NCBI RefSeq assembly: GCF_001544015.1
Contig: NZ_AP014924.1
Span: 3,410,001-3,474,000, forward strand
Source of the DNA: Limnochorda pilosa
GTDB lineage: Bacteria; Bacillota; Limnochordia; Limnochordales; Limnochordaceae
Length of the DNA: 64,000 bases
Direction: 5' to 3'
Shown here: positions 44,717 to 53,392 of the stretch, piece by piece
How the letters are laid out: each line of letters opens with the position of its first letter
Numbering within the stretch: the stretch's first letter is position 1
The notes under the pieces: model-generated
Seen by the model: the letters and a program-made list of their open reading frames with translations, nothing else
Databases searched by the model: none
What the model was told of the DNA's origin: nothing
Translations under genes and position numbers: made by a program

Positions 44717-44745
44717 ACTCTAGCACAGGGCCCGCGAGGTGTCAA
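44717..44745 (-). promoter_or_regulatory. Sigma-A promoter of rpmG-secE-nusG-rplKA
   Basis: Minus strand TTGACA (44740-44745), 17-nt spacer, TAGAGT (44717-44722), 40 nt upstream of rpmG and 91 nt after the tuf copy 2 stop. Confidence 0.82.
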
Positions 44746-44835
44746 CCGGCGTGCCACGCCCGCGCGAGAACGCCGGCGGCCTCTGCGGCGGCACGCCCCT
44801 CTCTCCGTCTCCGAACGGCGCCCCCCGCCTGGAAC

Positions 44836-46057
<1,222 letters not shown>

Positions 46058-46228
46058 GCGGCGGCGTCCCCGCCACCCCTGGGCTGGCCATGGGCGTCGA
46101 GCCTTCTCATCCGCCCCGCTCCCGGCCTCTCCTCCTGGGGCGGGTCCCAGGAGCCTGGCTCGCGTCCATCCCCAATGTTCGCATGGCGGCCGGTGATCAT
46201 GCACCTGCCGGGACGGGGAACCAACGTC

Positions 46229-46258
46229 AAGGCCCACCGGGGCAGTCCGGTGGGCCTT
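46229..46258 (-). terminator. Perfect 12-bp hairpin between tRNA-Thr(GGT) and tuf copy 2
   Basis: Arms AAGGCCCACCGG and CCGGTGGGCCTT with a 6-nt loop, four nt after the CCA end of the tRNA on the minus strand. Only two U follow, so it may be a leaky terminator or an RNA-processing signal rather than a full stop. Confidence 0.5.
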
Positions 46259-46262
46259 CCTC

Positions 46263-46338
46263 TGGAGCCCGCACCCAGACTCGAACTGGGGACCTCCTCC
46301 TTACCATGGAGGCGCTCTACCGGCTGAGCTATGCGGGC
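46263..46338 (-). tRNA. tRNA-Thr (anticodon GGT)
   Basis: A 76-nt minus-strand tRNA with encoded CCA. Acceptor GCCCGCA/TGCGGGC, discriminator T, anticodon loop ATGGTAA (anticodon GGT, codons ACC/ACU), normal 5-nt variable loop and T-arm CCCAG-TTCGAGT-CTGGG. Confidence 0.95.
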
Positions 46339-46366
46339 GGGCGCCCGGCATGAGGGCCGGGTCCGC

Positions 46367-46443
<77 letters not shown>

Positions 46444-46477
46444 GCGGGCGCGGTCTCAGGCGGCTACCCCTGCTCTC

Positions 46478-46563
46478 TGGTGGAGGGAGGAGGATTCGAA
46501 CCTCCGAAGGCATCGCCAGCAGATTTACAGTCTGCCCCCTTTGGCCAGCTCGGGTATCCCTCC
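46478..46563 (-). tRNA. tRNA-Tyr (anticodon GTA)
   Basis: An 86-nt class II tRNA with encoded CCA: acceptor GGAGGGA/TCCCTCC, anticodon loop CTGTAAA (anticodon GTA) and a long variable arm (TGGCGATGCCTTC region), as expected for bacterial tRNA-Tyr. Confidence 0.95.
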
Positions 46564-46593
46564 ACGCAGGCAGCCGCCCGAACCGCAGGCCCG

Positions 46594-46622
46594 ATTATAG
46601 CAGGGTGCGCTGGCTTCGTCAA
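46594..46622 (-). promoter_or_regulatory. Sigma-A promoter of the tRNA-Tyr/fMet/Thr(GGT)-tuf unit
   Basis: Minus strand TTGACG (46617-46622), 17-nt spacer, TATAAT (46594-46599), 31 nt upstream of mature tRNA-Tyr. Confidence 0.85.
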
Positions 46623-46664
46623 GGCTCGCGGCACGAGGATGGCCGGGCTGTGGTGGCCCGGCCA

Positions 46665-46752
46665 TGGAGCCGGCGGCGGGACTCGAACCCGCAATTCCCT
46701 CTCGGGCCGTCTCCTTACAAGGGAGCCGCTCTACCTGTTGAGCTACGCCGGC
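46665..46752 (-). tRNA. tRNA-Thr (anticodon TGT) with enlarged variable region
   Basis: An 88-nt tRNA with encoded CCA. Acceptor GCCGGCG/CGCCGGC, class I-type D-arm (GCTC-AACAGGTA-GAGC), anticodon stem CTCC/GGAG with loop CTTGTAA (anticodon TGT), T-arm GCGGG-TTCGAGT-CCCGC. Between anticodon stem and T-stem there are 17 nt (CGGCCCGAGAGGGAATT) instead of the usual 5; CCC/GGG can pair around GAGA. Position 27-43 is a G-A mismatch. Identity as Thr is supported by the synteny Thr(TGT)-Tyr-x-Thr(GGT)-tuf. Confidence 0.85.
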
Positions 46753-46767
46753 ATGCCCCAGACCTTG

Positions 46768-46796
46768 ATTCTACCTGGAAGCATGCCCCCGGTCAA
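46768..46796 (-). promoter_or_regulatory. Sigma-A promoter of tRNA-Thr(TGT)
   Basis: Minus strand TTGACC (46791-46796), 17-nt spacer, TAGAAT (46768-46773), about 16 nt upstream of the mature tRNA. Confidence 0.8.
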
Positions 46797-46865
46797 CGGA
46801 GGCAGCCGAGGAAGCCGCACGGTCCGGCAGGACGCCCCCGTCCTGAGGGCCCGCCCGCCTTCCGC

Positions 46866-47537
46866 TCACGGGCGGCTTTCCATCTCCCGGCGCTCCAGGT
46901 AGCGTTCCAGCTTGCGCTTGACCCGTTGGAGGGCGTTGTCGATGGACTTCACGTGGCGGGAGAGATCATCGGCGATCTCCTGATACGACTTGCCTTCCAG
47001 GTAGAACATGAGGACCTTCCACTCCAGGGGGCTCAAGAACCCGTTCATCTTGCTCTCGATGTCGTTGAACTCCTCCTGGCTGATGACCAGCTCCTCGGGA
47101 TCGCTCACCCGGGTGCCCGAGAGGACATCCATGAGGGTACGGTCCGATTCCTCGTCGTACATGGGCTTGTTGAGCGAAACGTAGGAGTTCAGGGGGATGT
47201 GCTTCTGCCGGGTGGCCGTCTTGATCGCCGTGATCATCTGGCGGGTGATGCACAGCTCGGCGAAGGCCCTGAAGGAGGCCAGCTTCTCGGCTCGAAAGTC
47301 CCGGATGGCCTTGTAGAGCCCGATCATGCCCTCCTGGATGATGTCCTCCCGGTCGGCGCCGATGAGGAAGTAGGAGCGGGCCTTGGCCCGCACGAAGTTG
47401 CGGTACTTGTCGATCAGGAACTCAAGGGCGGCCTCGTCACCCTCCCGCGCGAACTCGACGACCTCCTCGTCGTCCAACCGCTCGAACAGGTTGTAGAGTT
47501 CCCTGCGAGAACCATCCTTACGGGCGGGAAGGCTCAA
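46866..47537 (-). CDS. sigH: RNA polymerase sigma-H factor (Spo0H)
   Basis: A 223-residue sigma-70 family factor for early sporulation and transition-phase genes. Region 2 contains KYRNFVRAKARSYFLIGADR and EDIIQEGMIGLYKAIRDF; region 4 ends YQEIADDLSRHVKSIDNALQ. I start at TTG 47537, nine nt after GGGGG; the frame continues upstream but into sequence unlike sigma-H and beyond the promoter. The position before the tRNA/rpmG-secE block matches Bacillus. A 190-nt leader separates promoter and start. Confidence 0.94.
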   Translation of the reverse strand: MSLPARKDGSRRELYNLFERLDDEEVVEFAREGDEAALEFLIDKYRNFVRAKARSYFLIGADREDIIQEGMIGLYKAIRDFRAEKLASFRAFAELCITRQMITAIKTATRQKHIPLNSYVSLNKPMYDEESDRTLMDVLSGTRVSDPEELVISQEEFNDIESKMNGFLSPLEWKVLMFYLEGKSYQEIADDLSRHVKSIDNALQRVKRKLERYLERREMESRP

Positions 47538-47733
47538 AGTGCAATCGCCCCCAGAGACAAGAATCGTTCGAGCGAAGGCCCGCGGCAAAGGGGTGAAGCG
47601 GGAACCCCTGCGACCCGAAGTCGAAACAGCCGCGACCTTTGGCGCAAGTGAGCAGACATCCCGGCGACCGCATCGCGGGTATCGGCAATGACTACGACTA
47701 GAGGCGTTCCACCAGGACAAGTCGTTCACGCGG

Positions 47734-47763
47734 ATTATACACTAGGCACGCGAGAAGCGTCAA
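47734..47763 (-). promoter_or_regulatory. Sigma-A promoter of sigH
   Basis: Minus strand TTGACG (47758-47763), 18-nt spacer, TATAAT (47734-47739). The 190-nt leader (47538-47727) holds small GC hairpins (for example AGGGG/CCCCT near 47590) but no recognised riboswitch. Confidence 0.8.
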
Positions 47764-47797
47764 GAAACCGGGATGGGATGGGTATTTGCGCGATGCG

Positions 47798-49111
47798 TCA
47801 CGATCCTGTCTCCCTGGCAACTCGCACCCGCCTGGGTTCGGGCGGGTAGAGGTCCCGGGACAGGAGCTCCACCCGATCCACCTCGCCGTCGGCTCCGTAG
47901 AAGACCCGCTGTACCTCCACCAGGTAACCCGTGCGGCCCGGGTCGACCACTTCCAGGCCCTCGGTCGCACGCCCGCCGGGCATCGCCGTCAGGGGAGGCG
48001 CTCCGCCGGACTCTTCCTCCCACTCCAGCGGCGGGGGCAAGCTCTCCACCGTCCGCACGCGGATGTCGATCCGGCGACGGTCGCCCGGGTGGCCCCAGAT
48101 CGCGACTGTGAGCCGCTCGCCCTCGACGTGCCCTTGGACCATGACGGGATGCGCCAGGCTATTGCGGAACCTCAGGTCGATCAGGTCGTCGTAGACCGTC
48201 GCGTCCCGCCCGATGGGCAGGTACCCCACGGGCATGGAGTGGTGCTGGCGGTCCAGGACCTCGAGGCCGCTGAGCAACGCCGCGTTGTACGTCGTGGAGG
48301 AGAGCTGGCAGACACCGCCGCCCAGCCCGCTCACCAGCTGCCGGCTGATGATCACCGGAGCCGGTTTGAATCCCCGTGCCTCGGTGCGCGGGCCCACCAC
48401 TCGGTTGAAGGAGAAGGTGTCCCCCGGTTCCAGCAGGGTTCCGTCAAGCAGCGAGACCCCCAGCCGAATGTTGGAGGCACGGTTGGCCGCGGCGGGGTCG
48501 AAGCGCGTCGTGTACGAGGCCAGGAGCTCCCAAGGGGCCAGCGCCTCCAGGCGTGACGCGGTCACGTCCGCCCGCACCGTCTCCAGCGGGATCGCCACCC
48601 GAACCGGCGCGCCGGAGGCTTGCTGGTGGAGAAACGCGTCGCTCACCCGACGCACGGCCTCGGACAGGTCCAGCTGCCGCCCGGGGCGATCGGGGACGAT
48701 GCCGCCTTGCTCGTCCAGGCGGGCCGGTACCGAGTCCACCCGCACGGTACCCGCCACCCGTTCCCGGAGGAGGCTCTTGATCCGCCAGGTCTCCAACCGG
48801 AGCACCGGCAGGGAGGGCGACCCTGCCGGGGGGTGAGCCGAGCCCGCCAGGGTCACGGTGGCCACCCGGTCCACCGTCAACCCCACCTCTGCACCGGCGA
48901 GGCGCCACACCCGGCCGGTGCCCGGCGCCTCCAGCACTACCTCGCGCCGCGACAGGTCCCGCTGCAGGAGGTCGAGGCGCGCCTCGGACCACGCCGTGCC
49001 CTCTTCGCCGGGGGCCGCCTTCAAGAGCCCGGGAGCATACGTGACGAGGATGAGGGCCGCCACCCAGAGGATCGTACCCAACCCCACCATCTGCCGGCGC
49101 CGCACCGTCAT
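47798..49111 (-). CDS. VanW family protein, membrane-anchored
   Basis: A 437-residue protein with one N-terminal membrane anchor (VGLGTILWVAALILVTYAPG), an extracytoplasmic peptidoglycan-binding-like region (about 45-210), the VanW domain (YTTRFDPAAANRASNIRLGV, FSFNRVVGPRTEARGF, GGGVCQLSSTTYNAALLSGL) and a C-terminal G5-like segment. VanW proteins are linked to the cell envelope and spores; the reaction is unknown. It replaces the yacP/rpoE-like genes usual between rlmB and sigH. Start ATG 49111; a start at 49177 would run into rlmB. Confidence 0.9.
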   Translation of the reverse strand: MTVRRRQMVGLGTILWVAALILVTYAPGLLKAAPGEEGTAWSEARLDLLQRDLSRREVVLEAPGTGRVWRLAGAEVGLTVDRVATVTLAGSAHPPAGSPSLPVLRLETWRIKSLLRERVAGTVRVDSVPARLDEQGGIVPDRPGRQLDLSEAVRRVSDAFLHQQASGAPVRVAIPLETVRADVTASRLEALAPWELLASYTTRFDPAAANRASNIRLGVSLLDGTLLEPGDTFSFNRVVGPRTEARGFKPAPVIISRQLVSGLGGGVCQLSSTTYNAALLSGLEVLDRQHHSMPVGYLPIGRDATVYDDLIDLRFRNSLAHPVMVQGHVEGERLTVAIWGHPGDRRRIDIRVRTVESLPPPLEWEEESGGAPPLTAMPGGRATEGLEVVDPGRTGYLVEVQRVFYGADGEVDRVELLSRDLYPPEPRRVRVARETGS

Positions 49112-49139
49112 CGCTCGTTCCCCGCCTTTCCTCCCTAGT

Positions 49140-49976
49140 CTATGCGCCGCCCCCCCGCCGTCGACTGGAGTCTTCATCCCAGGACTGCGTCGTTCGACGC
49201 CGGAGAACCTCGAAGAGGAAAAGGGCCCCGGCGACCGACACGTTCAGGGACCCCACGTGCCCCCGCATGGGGATCCGCACCAGCTCGTCGCAGCGGGAGC
49301 GCACCAGCGGGCGCAGCCCGCTTCCCTCAGCGCCCACCACCGCCACCAGACGGCGCGGCAGGTCCACCTCCCACAGGCTCCGCTCACCCTGCGCGTCAAG
49401 CCCCAGCACCCAGAAACCTGCCTGCTGCAGCCGCTCCAGAGCCCGGGCCAGGTTGACGACCTCCACCCACGGCAGGTAGCTGGTGGCCCCGGCGGCGGCC
49501 CGTTCCACGGTGGCCGTCAGGCCGGCGCTCCGGCGTGCCGGCACCACCATGCCCGCCGCCCCCGCCGCCTCGGCGCTGCGGGCCAGCGCGCCCAGGTTGT
49601 GGGGATCCTGCACCTGGTCGCAGGCCAGGAGGAGGACCTCCTTGCGCCCGGCCTGGGCGGCGACCCATGCCTCCAGCTCCTGCTTGGGCTGGGGCTGGCC
49701 GAAAGCGATCACTCCTTGGTGTCGGCCCGTCTGGCTGAGGCGCGCCAGCTCGGTCACGTCCACCTCCTCCACCCGCAGGTGGCGCTCTTCGGCTGCCTTC
49801 AGGAGCGACCCCACCGCCGTGCCCCGGCGGTCTCGGGCCACCAGCAGCCGTTCGACCGGACGGCCCGACCGCAGGAGCTCCAGCACGGCCTGGCGCCCTT
49901 CCACCTGGCTGCGCCCCTTCTCAACGGGTTCGCGCGCGGGCGGCCGCTTCACTTTCTTTCTTCTACCAGGCTCCAT
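49140..49976 (-). CDS. rlmB: 23S rRNA (guanosine-2'-O-)-methyltransferase RlmB (TrmH/SpoU family)
   Basis: A 278-residue SPOUT methyltransferase. An N-terminal substrate-binding domain (VEGRQAVLELLRSGRPVERL) precedes the SpoU domain with CDQVQDPHNLGALARSAEA (motif 1), VVGAEGSGLRPLV (motif 2) and IPMRGHVGSLNVSVAGAL (motif 3), which forms the knotted AdoMet site. The substrate is probably G2251 of 23S rRNA by family. Its ATG lies 28 nt inside the end of cysS, in another frame; GGGAGG precedes it. Confidence 0.92.
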   Translation of the reverse strand: MEPGRRKKVKRPPAREPVEKGRSQVEGRQAVLELLRSGRPVERLLVARDRRGTAVGSLLKAAEERHLRVEEVDVTELARLSQTGRHQGVIAFGQPQPKQELEAWVAAQAGRKEVLLLACDQVQDPHNLGALARSAEAAGAAGMVVPARRSAGLTATVERAAAGATSYLPWVEVVNLARALERLQQAGFWVLGLDAQGERSLWEVDLPRRLVAVVGAEGSGLRPLVRSRCDELVRIPMRGHVGSLNVSVAGALFLFEVLRRRTTQSWDEDSSRRRGGGA

Positions 49977-51436
49977 CGCGCGCCCTCCCGGGTGTCCTCG
50001 ACCTGAATCCCCATCGCGTTCAGACGCTCGCGGATCTGGTCGGCATTGGCGTACCGCCCCTCGGAACGCGCCTGCTGGCGCAGCTCCAGGAGGAGCTCCA
50101 CCAGCAGCTCCACCCGGCCGGCGCCTCCCCTTTCTTCCCGCAAGGGCTCATCGAGCCGGAACCCCAGCACGCCCGCCAGGCGAAGGAGGAGGGAGTAGGT
50201 CCTGCGCACGAGCTGGAGGCGGGCGCCGCGCACCTCCGCCGCCCCGAGCTCGCTCACGTAGCGGTTGGCCTCCCGAGCGAGCTCGAAGAGGCGTCCCATG
50301 GCCAGGGCGGTGTTGAAGTCGTCCTCCATGGCCTCGTGGAAGGCCGCCTCCTTCTCCTCCAGGACCCGTTCCAGCTCCCGCTCGGCCGGGCCGCCGGACC
50401 CATCCCGCCCCGGCGCCCCCTCGGACACCGCGCTCGACTCGGGTCCCACCAGGCGCCGAAGCTCCGCCGCCGTCCGGTAGAGCCGCTCCATCCCCCGGGC
50501 CTGGGCGTCCAGCGCCTCCTCGGTGAAATCGATGGGCGTGCGGTAGTGCTTGGCGAGCAGCATCGCCCGCACCACCGGGGCTCCCCAGCGGTCGGCCGCA
50601 TCCCTGAAAAGCCAGAAGTTGCCCAGGGACTTGGACATCTTCTCCCCGTCGACGTTGATGTACCCGTTGTGCACCCAGGTCGTGACCACCGGGTGGCCCA
50701 CCGCTCCCTCGCTCTGGGCGATCTCGTTCTCGTGGTGGGGAAAGATCAGGTCGGCTCCGCCCGTGTGGATGTCGAAGCGCTCACCCAGGTAGGCCATGGA
50801 CATGACCGAGCACTCCAGATGCCAGCCGGGGCGGCCGGGGCCCCAGGGAGAATCCCAGCGCGGCTCCCCCGGCTTGGCCGCTTTCCAGAGGACGAAGTCG
50901 GCCGGGTTCCGCTTGTGGGGGTTGGCCTCCACCCGGGCGCCCGCCTCGAGCTGCGCGACACTCTGGTGGGAGAGCTTCCCGTAGCCCCGGAACCGTTCCA
51001 CCGGGTAGAAGACGTCCCCCCCGCCCTCGTACGCCAGCTCCTTGGATTGTAGGGTGCGGATCAGCTCGATCATCTGGGACACGTGGTCCCGGGCCCGGGG
51101 CAAGACCGTGGGGATCTCGCACCCAAGCCGCAGCAGGTCTTCCAGGTAGGCGCGGGTGTAGCGATCCACGACCTCGTCCACGTCCAGGCCCGCCTCCTGG
51201 GCCCGCTGGATGATCTTGTCGTCCACGTCGGTGACGTTCTGCACGTGCAGCACCTGGTACCCCCGGTCCCGGAGGTAGCGCTTGATCACGTCGGGCACCA
51301 CGAAGGCCCGGGCGTTGCCCACGTGAAAGTAGTCGTAGACGGTCGGCCCGCACGAGTACATCTTCACCCGCCCGGGCTCGACGGTCTCAAGCGGTTCCTT
51401 CTTCCCGGTGAGCGTATTGTGGATCCGTATGGGCAC
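49949..51436 (-). CDS. cysS: Cysteinyl-tRNA synthetase
   Basis: A 495-residue class I synthetase. The HIGH-type motif is HVGNARAF after the zinc Cys in [10 protein letters not shown]; the second zinc ligands are in WHLECSVMS and [21 protein letters not shown] is the KMSKS loop. GTG 51436 has AGGAGG at 8 nt. It overlaps the end of cysE by 50 nt, so the pair is cotranscribed under T-box control and probably coupled. Confidence 0.97.
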   Translation of the reverse strand: MPIRIHNTLTGKKEPLETVEPGRVKMYSCGPTVYDYFHVGNARAFVVPDVIKRYLRDRGYQVLHVQNVTDVDDKIIQRAQEAGLDVDEVVDRYTRAYLEDLLRLGCEIPTVLPRARDHVSQMIELIRTLQSKELAYEGGGDVFYPVERFRGYGKLSHQSVAQLEAGARVEANPHKRNPADFVLWKAAKPGEPRWDSPWGPGRPGWHLECSVMSMAYLGERFDIHTGGADLIFPHHENEIAQSEGAVGHPVVTTWVHNGYINVDGEKMSKSLGNFWLFRDAADRWGAPVVRAMLLAKHYRTPIDFTEEALDAQARGMERLYRTAAELRRLVGPESSAVSEGAPGRDGSGGPAERELERVLEEKEAAFHEAMEDDFNTALAMGRLFELAREANRYVSELGAAEVRGARLQLVRRTYSLLLRLAGVLGFRLDEPLREERGGAGRVELLVELLLELRQQARSEGRYANADQIRERLNAMGIQVEDTREGARWSLVEERK

Positions 51437-52118
51437 CGGCCTGACCTCCTCGGGTCGCGGCGATCTCTCCGTCCCAGAGGCCCTTCTCCAGCTCACGAAT
51501 CCGGGCCTCCAACTCCTCGATACGGTGCTGCAACACCCTGAACCCCTTCTCCACCGGGTCCGGCAGGCTCGCGTGATCCAGGTCGATGGAGTCCACCCGC
51601 TTGCCCCGCTCCATCACCACGCGGCCGGGCACCCCCACCACCGTGGAGTGGGGCGGCACCTCCCGCAGGACCACGGCACCGGCACCGATCTTGGCGCCGT
51701 CGCCCACCCGGAAGGAGCCGAGCACCTTGGCCCCCGCGGCGATGACCACGTTGTCCCCGATGGTCGGGTGGCGCTTGCCGCGCTCTTTCCCCGTCCCCCC
51801 CAGCACCACGCCCTGGTAGAGGGTCACGTTGTCGCCCACCTCGGCCGTCTCCCCGATGACCACGCCCATGCCGTGGTCGATGAAGAGCCCCTCGCCCAGC
51901 CGGGCTCCTGGGTGGATCTCGATCCCCGTCAACCAGCGCCCCAGGTGGGAGACGAGACGGGCGACCACGTAGCGCCGGTGCCGGTAGAGCCAGTGGGCCA
52001 CCCGGTGGACCTGGAGCGCGTGGAACCCCGGGTAGGCCAGGAGGACCTCCCAGACGCTCCGCGCGGCGGGATCCCGTTCAAAGACGACCTGGATGTCCCG
52101 CTTGATCCGCTCGAACAT
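51387..52118 (-). CDS. cysE: Serine O-acetyltransferase
   Basis: A 243-residue CysE, first step of cysteine synthesis from serine. An N-terminal helical domain ([38 protein letters not shown]) is followed by the left-handed beta-helix of hexapeptide repeats with [20 protein letters not shown] and [20 protein letters not shown]. The C-terminal ~45 residues are helical ([20 protein letters not shown]), possibly a coiled coil, followed by a tail. Start ATG 52118; expression depends on the T-box leader. Confidence 0.96.
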   Translation of the reverse strand: MFERIKRDIQVVFERDPAARSVWEVLLAYPGFHALQVHRVAHWLYRHRRYVVARLVSHLGRWLTGIEIHPGARLGEGLFIDHGMGVVIGETAEVGDNVTLYQGVVLGGTGKERGKRHPTIGDNVVIAAGAKVLGSFRVGDGAKIGAGAVVLREVPPHSTVVGVPGRVVMERGKRVDSIDLDHASLPDPVEKGFRVLQHRIEELEARIRELEKGLWDGEIAATRGGQAGAHTDPQYAHREEGTA

Positions 52119-52149
52119 CGCGTTCCCCCTCCGAGGGCCGGTTACCCTC

Positions 52150-52418
52150 CAAACGAAGAAACCCGCCTTGCAGCCGGTGCTGCAGAGACGGGCCGTTCCC
52201 GCGGTTCCACTCTGCTTGGTCCGCGCGCGCGGACCCTCTCGTGGCGGGCGCGTCCAGCGCCCTCCGCGGTAACGGGCGGTCCCGGCATGACCTACTGGCC
52301 CGTGCGGGCGTTCGGGCAGCGGCTCCGGGAGGCACGCGGCACCGGGCGGGCCGGGGCGCTCACAGCCGGGACGCCCCTCTCTGAGGACCGCGCGTCGGGC
52401 CTTTCTCCCTTCATCGCC
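52150..52418 (-). ncRNA. T-box leader of cysE-cysS (Cys specifier TGC likely)
   Basis: On the minus strand: a stem I start GGCGATGAAGGGAG (52418 on), the distal AG-bulge/loop signature CAGAGAGGGGCGTCCCGGCT, specifier candidates TGC at 52334-52332 or 52341-52339, the T-box sequence AGAGTGGAACCGCGG (52213-52199) and a terminator (CCCGTCTCTGCAGC pairing with GCTGCAAGGCGGG, then TTTCTT) ending near 52156. Uncharged tRNA-Cys should stabilise the antiterminator and switch cysES on. Confidence 0.9.
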
Positions 52419-52495
52419 TTTCCTTGCTCCTGCGGAAGGCTCGGGCCTCCCGGGCCCAAGGCCCGGAGGGCCGCTCAACCTTCCAGGGTGGCTAC

Positions 52496-52524
52496 ATTAT
52501 AGGAAGGCCGCTGCCAGGCGTCAA
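52496..52524 (-). promoter_or_regulatory. Sigma-A promoter of the T-box-cysE-cysS-rlmB unit
   Basis: Minus strand TTGACG (52519-52524), 17-nt spacer, TATAAT (52496-52501). The -35 overlaps the stop codon of the Nudix gene. Confidence 0.85.
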
Positions 52525-52979
52525 GCGTCCTCGCGGCCCTTCCGGGCGCCGAGGCGCTCCAGTGCCCTGCGGCACCAGAGCCGGATCTCCTCGGTCAGGG
52601 GCAGGCTCGCCAAGTCCTCGGGGGCGTACCAGCCCAGGCGCTCCGACTCGTGGTTGGCTTCCAACGGCCCCGGGCGCAGGGGGCGGGCCAGGTAGACCAG
52701 GTCGACGTGCTCGTGCCCGGGGCCGATGGGCTCGACCTGGATCCCCGCCGGCACCACGAGCTGGCGGGGCACCTGAACCTCCGGCAGGCCCCTGGGACCC
52801 ACCAGCTCCACCTCCAGCCCCGTCTCCTCCAGGACCTCCCGCCGAGCCGCGTCGTCGGGCAACTCTCCGGCTTCTATGTGGCCGCCGGGCGGGAGCCACA
52901 TGCGGTGCTTCCGGTGCCAGAGCAGCAGCACCCGCCCCGCGTGGACCACAAAGACCGCCACCGTCCAGTCCCGACGCAC
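52521..52979 (-). CDS. Nudix hydrolase family protein
   Basis: A 152-residue Nudix protein. The Nudix box GGHIEAGELPDDAARREV plus LEETGLE fits GX5EX7REUXEEXGU fully; a strand WTVAVFVVHAGRVLLLWHRK precedes it. The family hydrolyses nucleoside diphosphates linked to other groups; the substrate cannot be told. GTG 52979 is the best start since the region upstream is low-complexity Arg/Gly. It faces the riboflavin operon across a shared 165-nt control region. Confidence 0.88.
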   Translation of the reverse strand: MRRDWTVAVFVVHAGRVLLLWHRKHRMWLPPGGHIEAGELPDDAARREVLEETGLEVELVGPRGLPEVQVPRQLVVPAGIQVEPIGPGHEHVDLVYLARPLRPGPLEANHESERLGWYAPEDLASLPLTEEIRLWCRRALERLGARKGREDA

Positions 52980-53094
52980 CCGCCGCCCACCCCCACGCCG
53001 TACCTCAACCCGCCGCCCGGCGCGCCGTCTTTGCCACGTGAGGTGATTTCCCCTCCGAGAACCCTCCGGCCCCGCACCGCAGCGCGCGAGGGCG

Positions 53095-53123
53095 TTGCTT
53101 CGGCACGTCGCCGGTGGTATCCT
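53095..53123 (+). promoter_or_regulatory. Putative promoter of the riboflavin operon
   Basis: TTGCTT (53095-53100), 17-nt spacer, TATCCT (53118-53123), 21 nt before the FMN riboswitch. Confidence 0.6.
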
Positions 53124-53144
53124 GGAGATGAACTTGACTGCTGG

Positions 53145-53288
53145 ACCTTCGGGGCAGGGTGAGCGCCTCACGGCGCAATTCCCGACCGGTGGTGACGCGG
53201 CGGCGGCCGCTCAGCCCACGAGCTCCCCATCGCGGGGGCAGACCCGGTGCGATTCCGGGGCCGACGGTAGAGTCCGGATGGGAGAAGG
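53145..53288 (+). ncRNA. FMN riboswitch (RFN element)
   Basis: Conserved RFN blocks in order: CTTCGGGGCAGGGTGAGCGC (53147-53166), AATTCCCGACCGGTGGT, CAGCCCACGAGC, CAGACCCGGTGCGATTCCGG and GCCGACGGTAGAGTCCGGAT, closing with GGGAGAAG. FMN binding should favour the terminator at 53330-53360 and shut off ribDEBAH. Confidence 0.97.
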
Positions 53289-53329
53289 TCCCAGACACCC
53301 GCATGCGCACGCGCGCGAGTGTCTTTATG

Positions 53330-53360
53330 CCCCGAGGGTATGCCTGCCCCGGGGTTTTTT
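53330..53360 (+). terminator. FMN riboswitch terminator
   Basis: CCCCGAGGG (53330-53338) pairs with CCCCGGGG (53347-53354) with one bulge, followed by TTTTTT. An upstream hairpin AGACAC/GTGTCT (about 53294-53323) may serve as antiterminator part. Confidence 0.85.
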
Positions 53361-53392
53361 CGCGGGGAGGCCGCCGGGTGGGAGGCACGGTC

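Noticed and set aside
46229-46258. Inverted repeat after tRNA-Thr(GGT) as part of a mobile element
   Set aside because: No transposase, no target duplication, and the position directly after a tRNA fits a terminator or processing hairpin.
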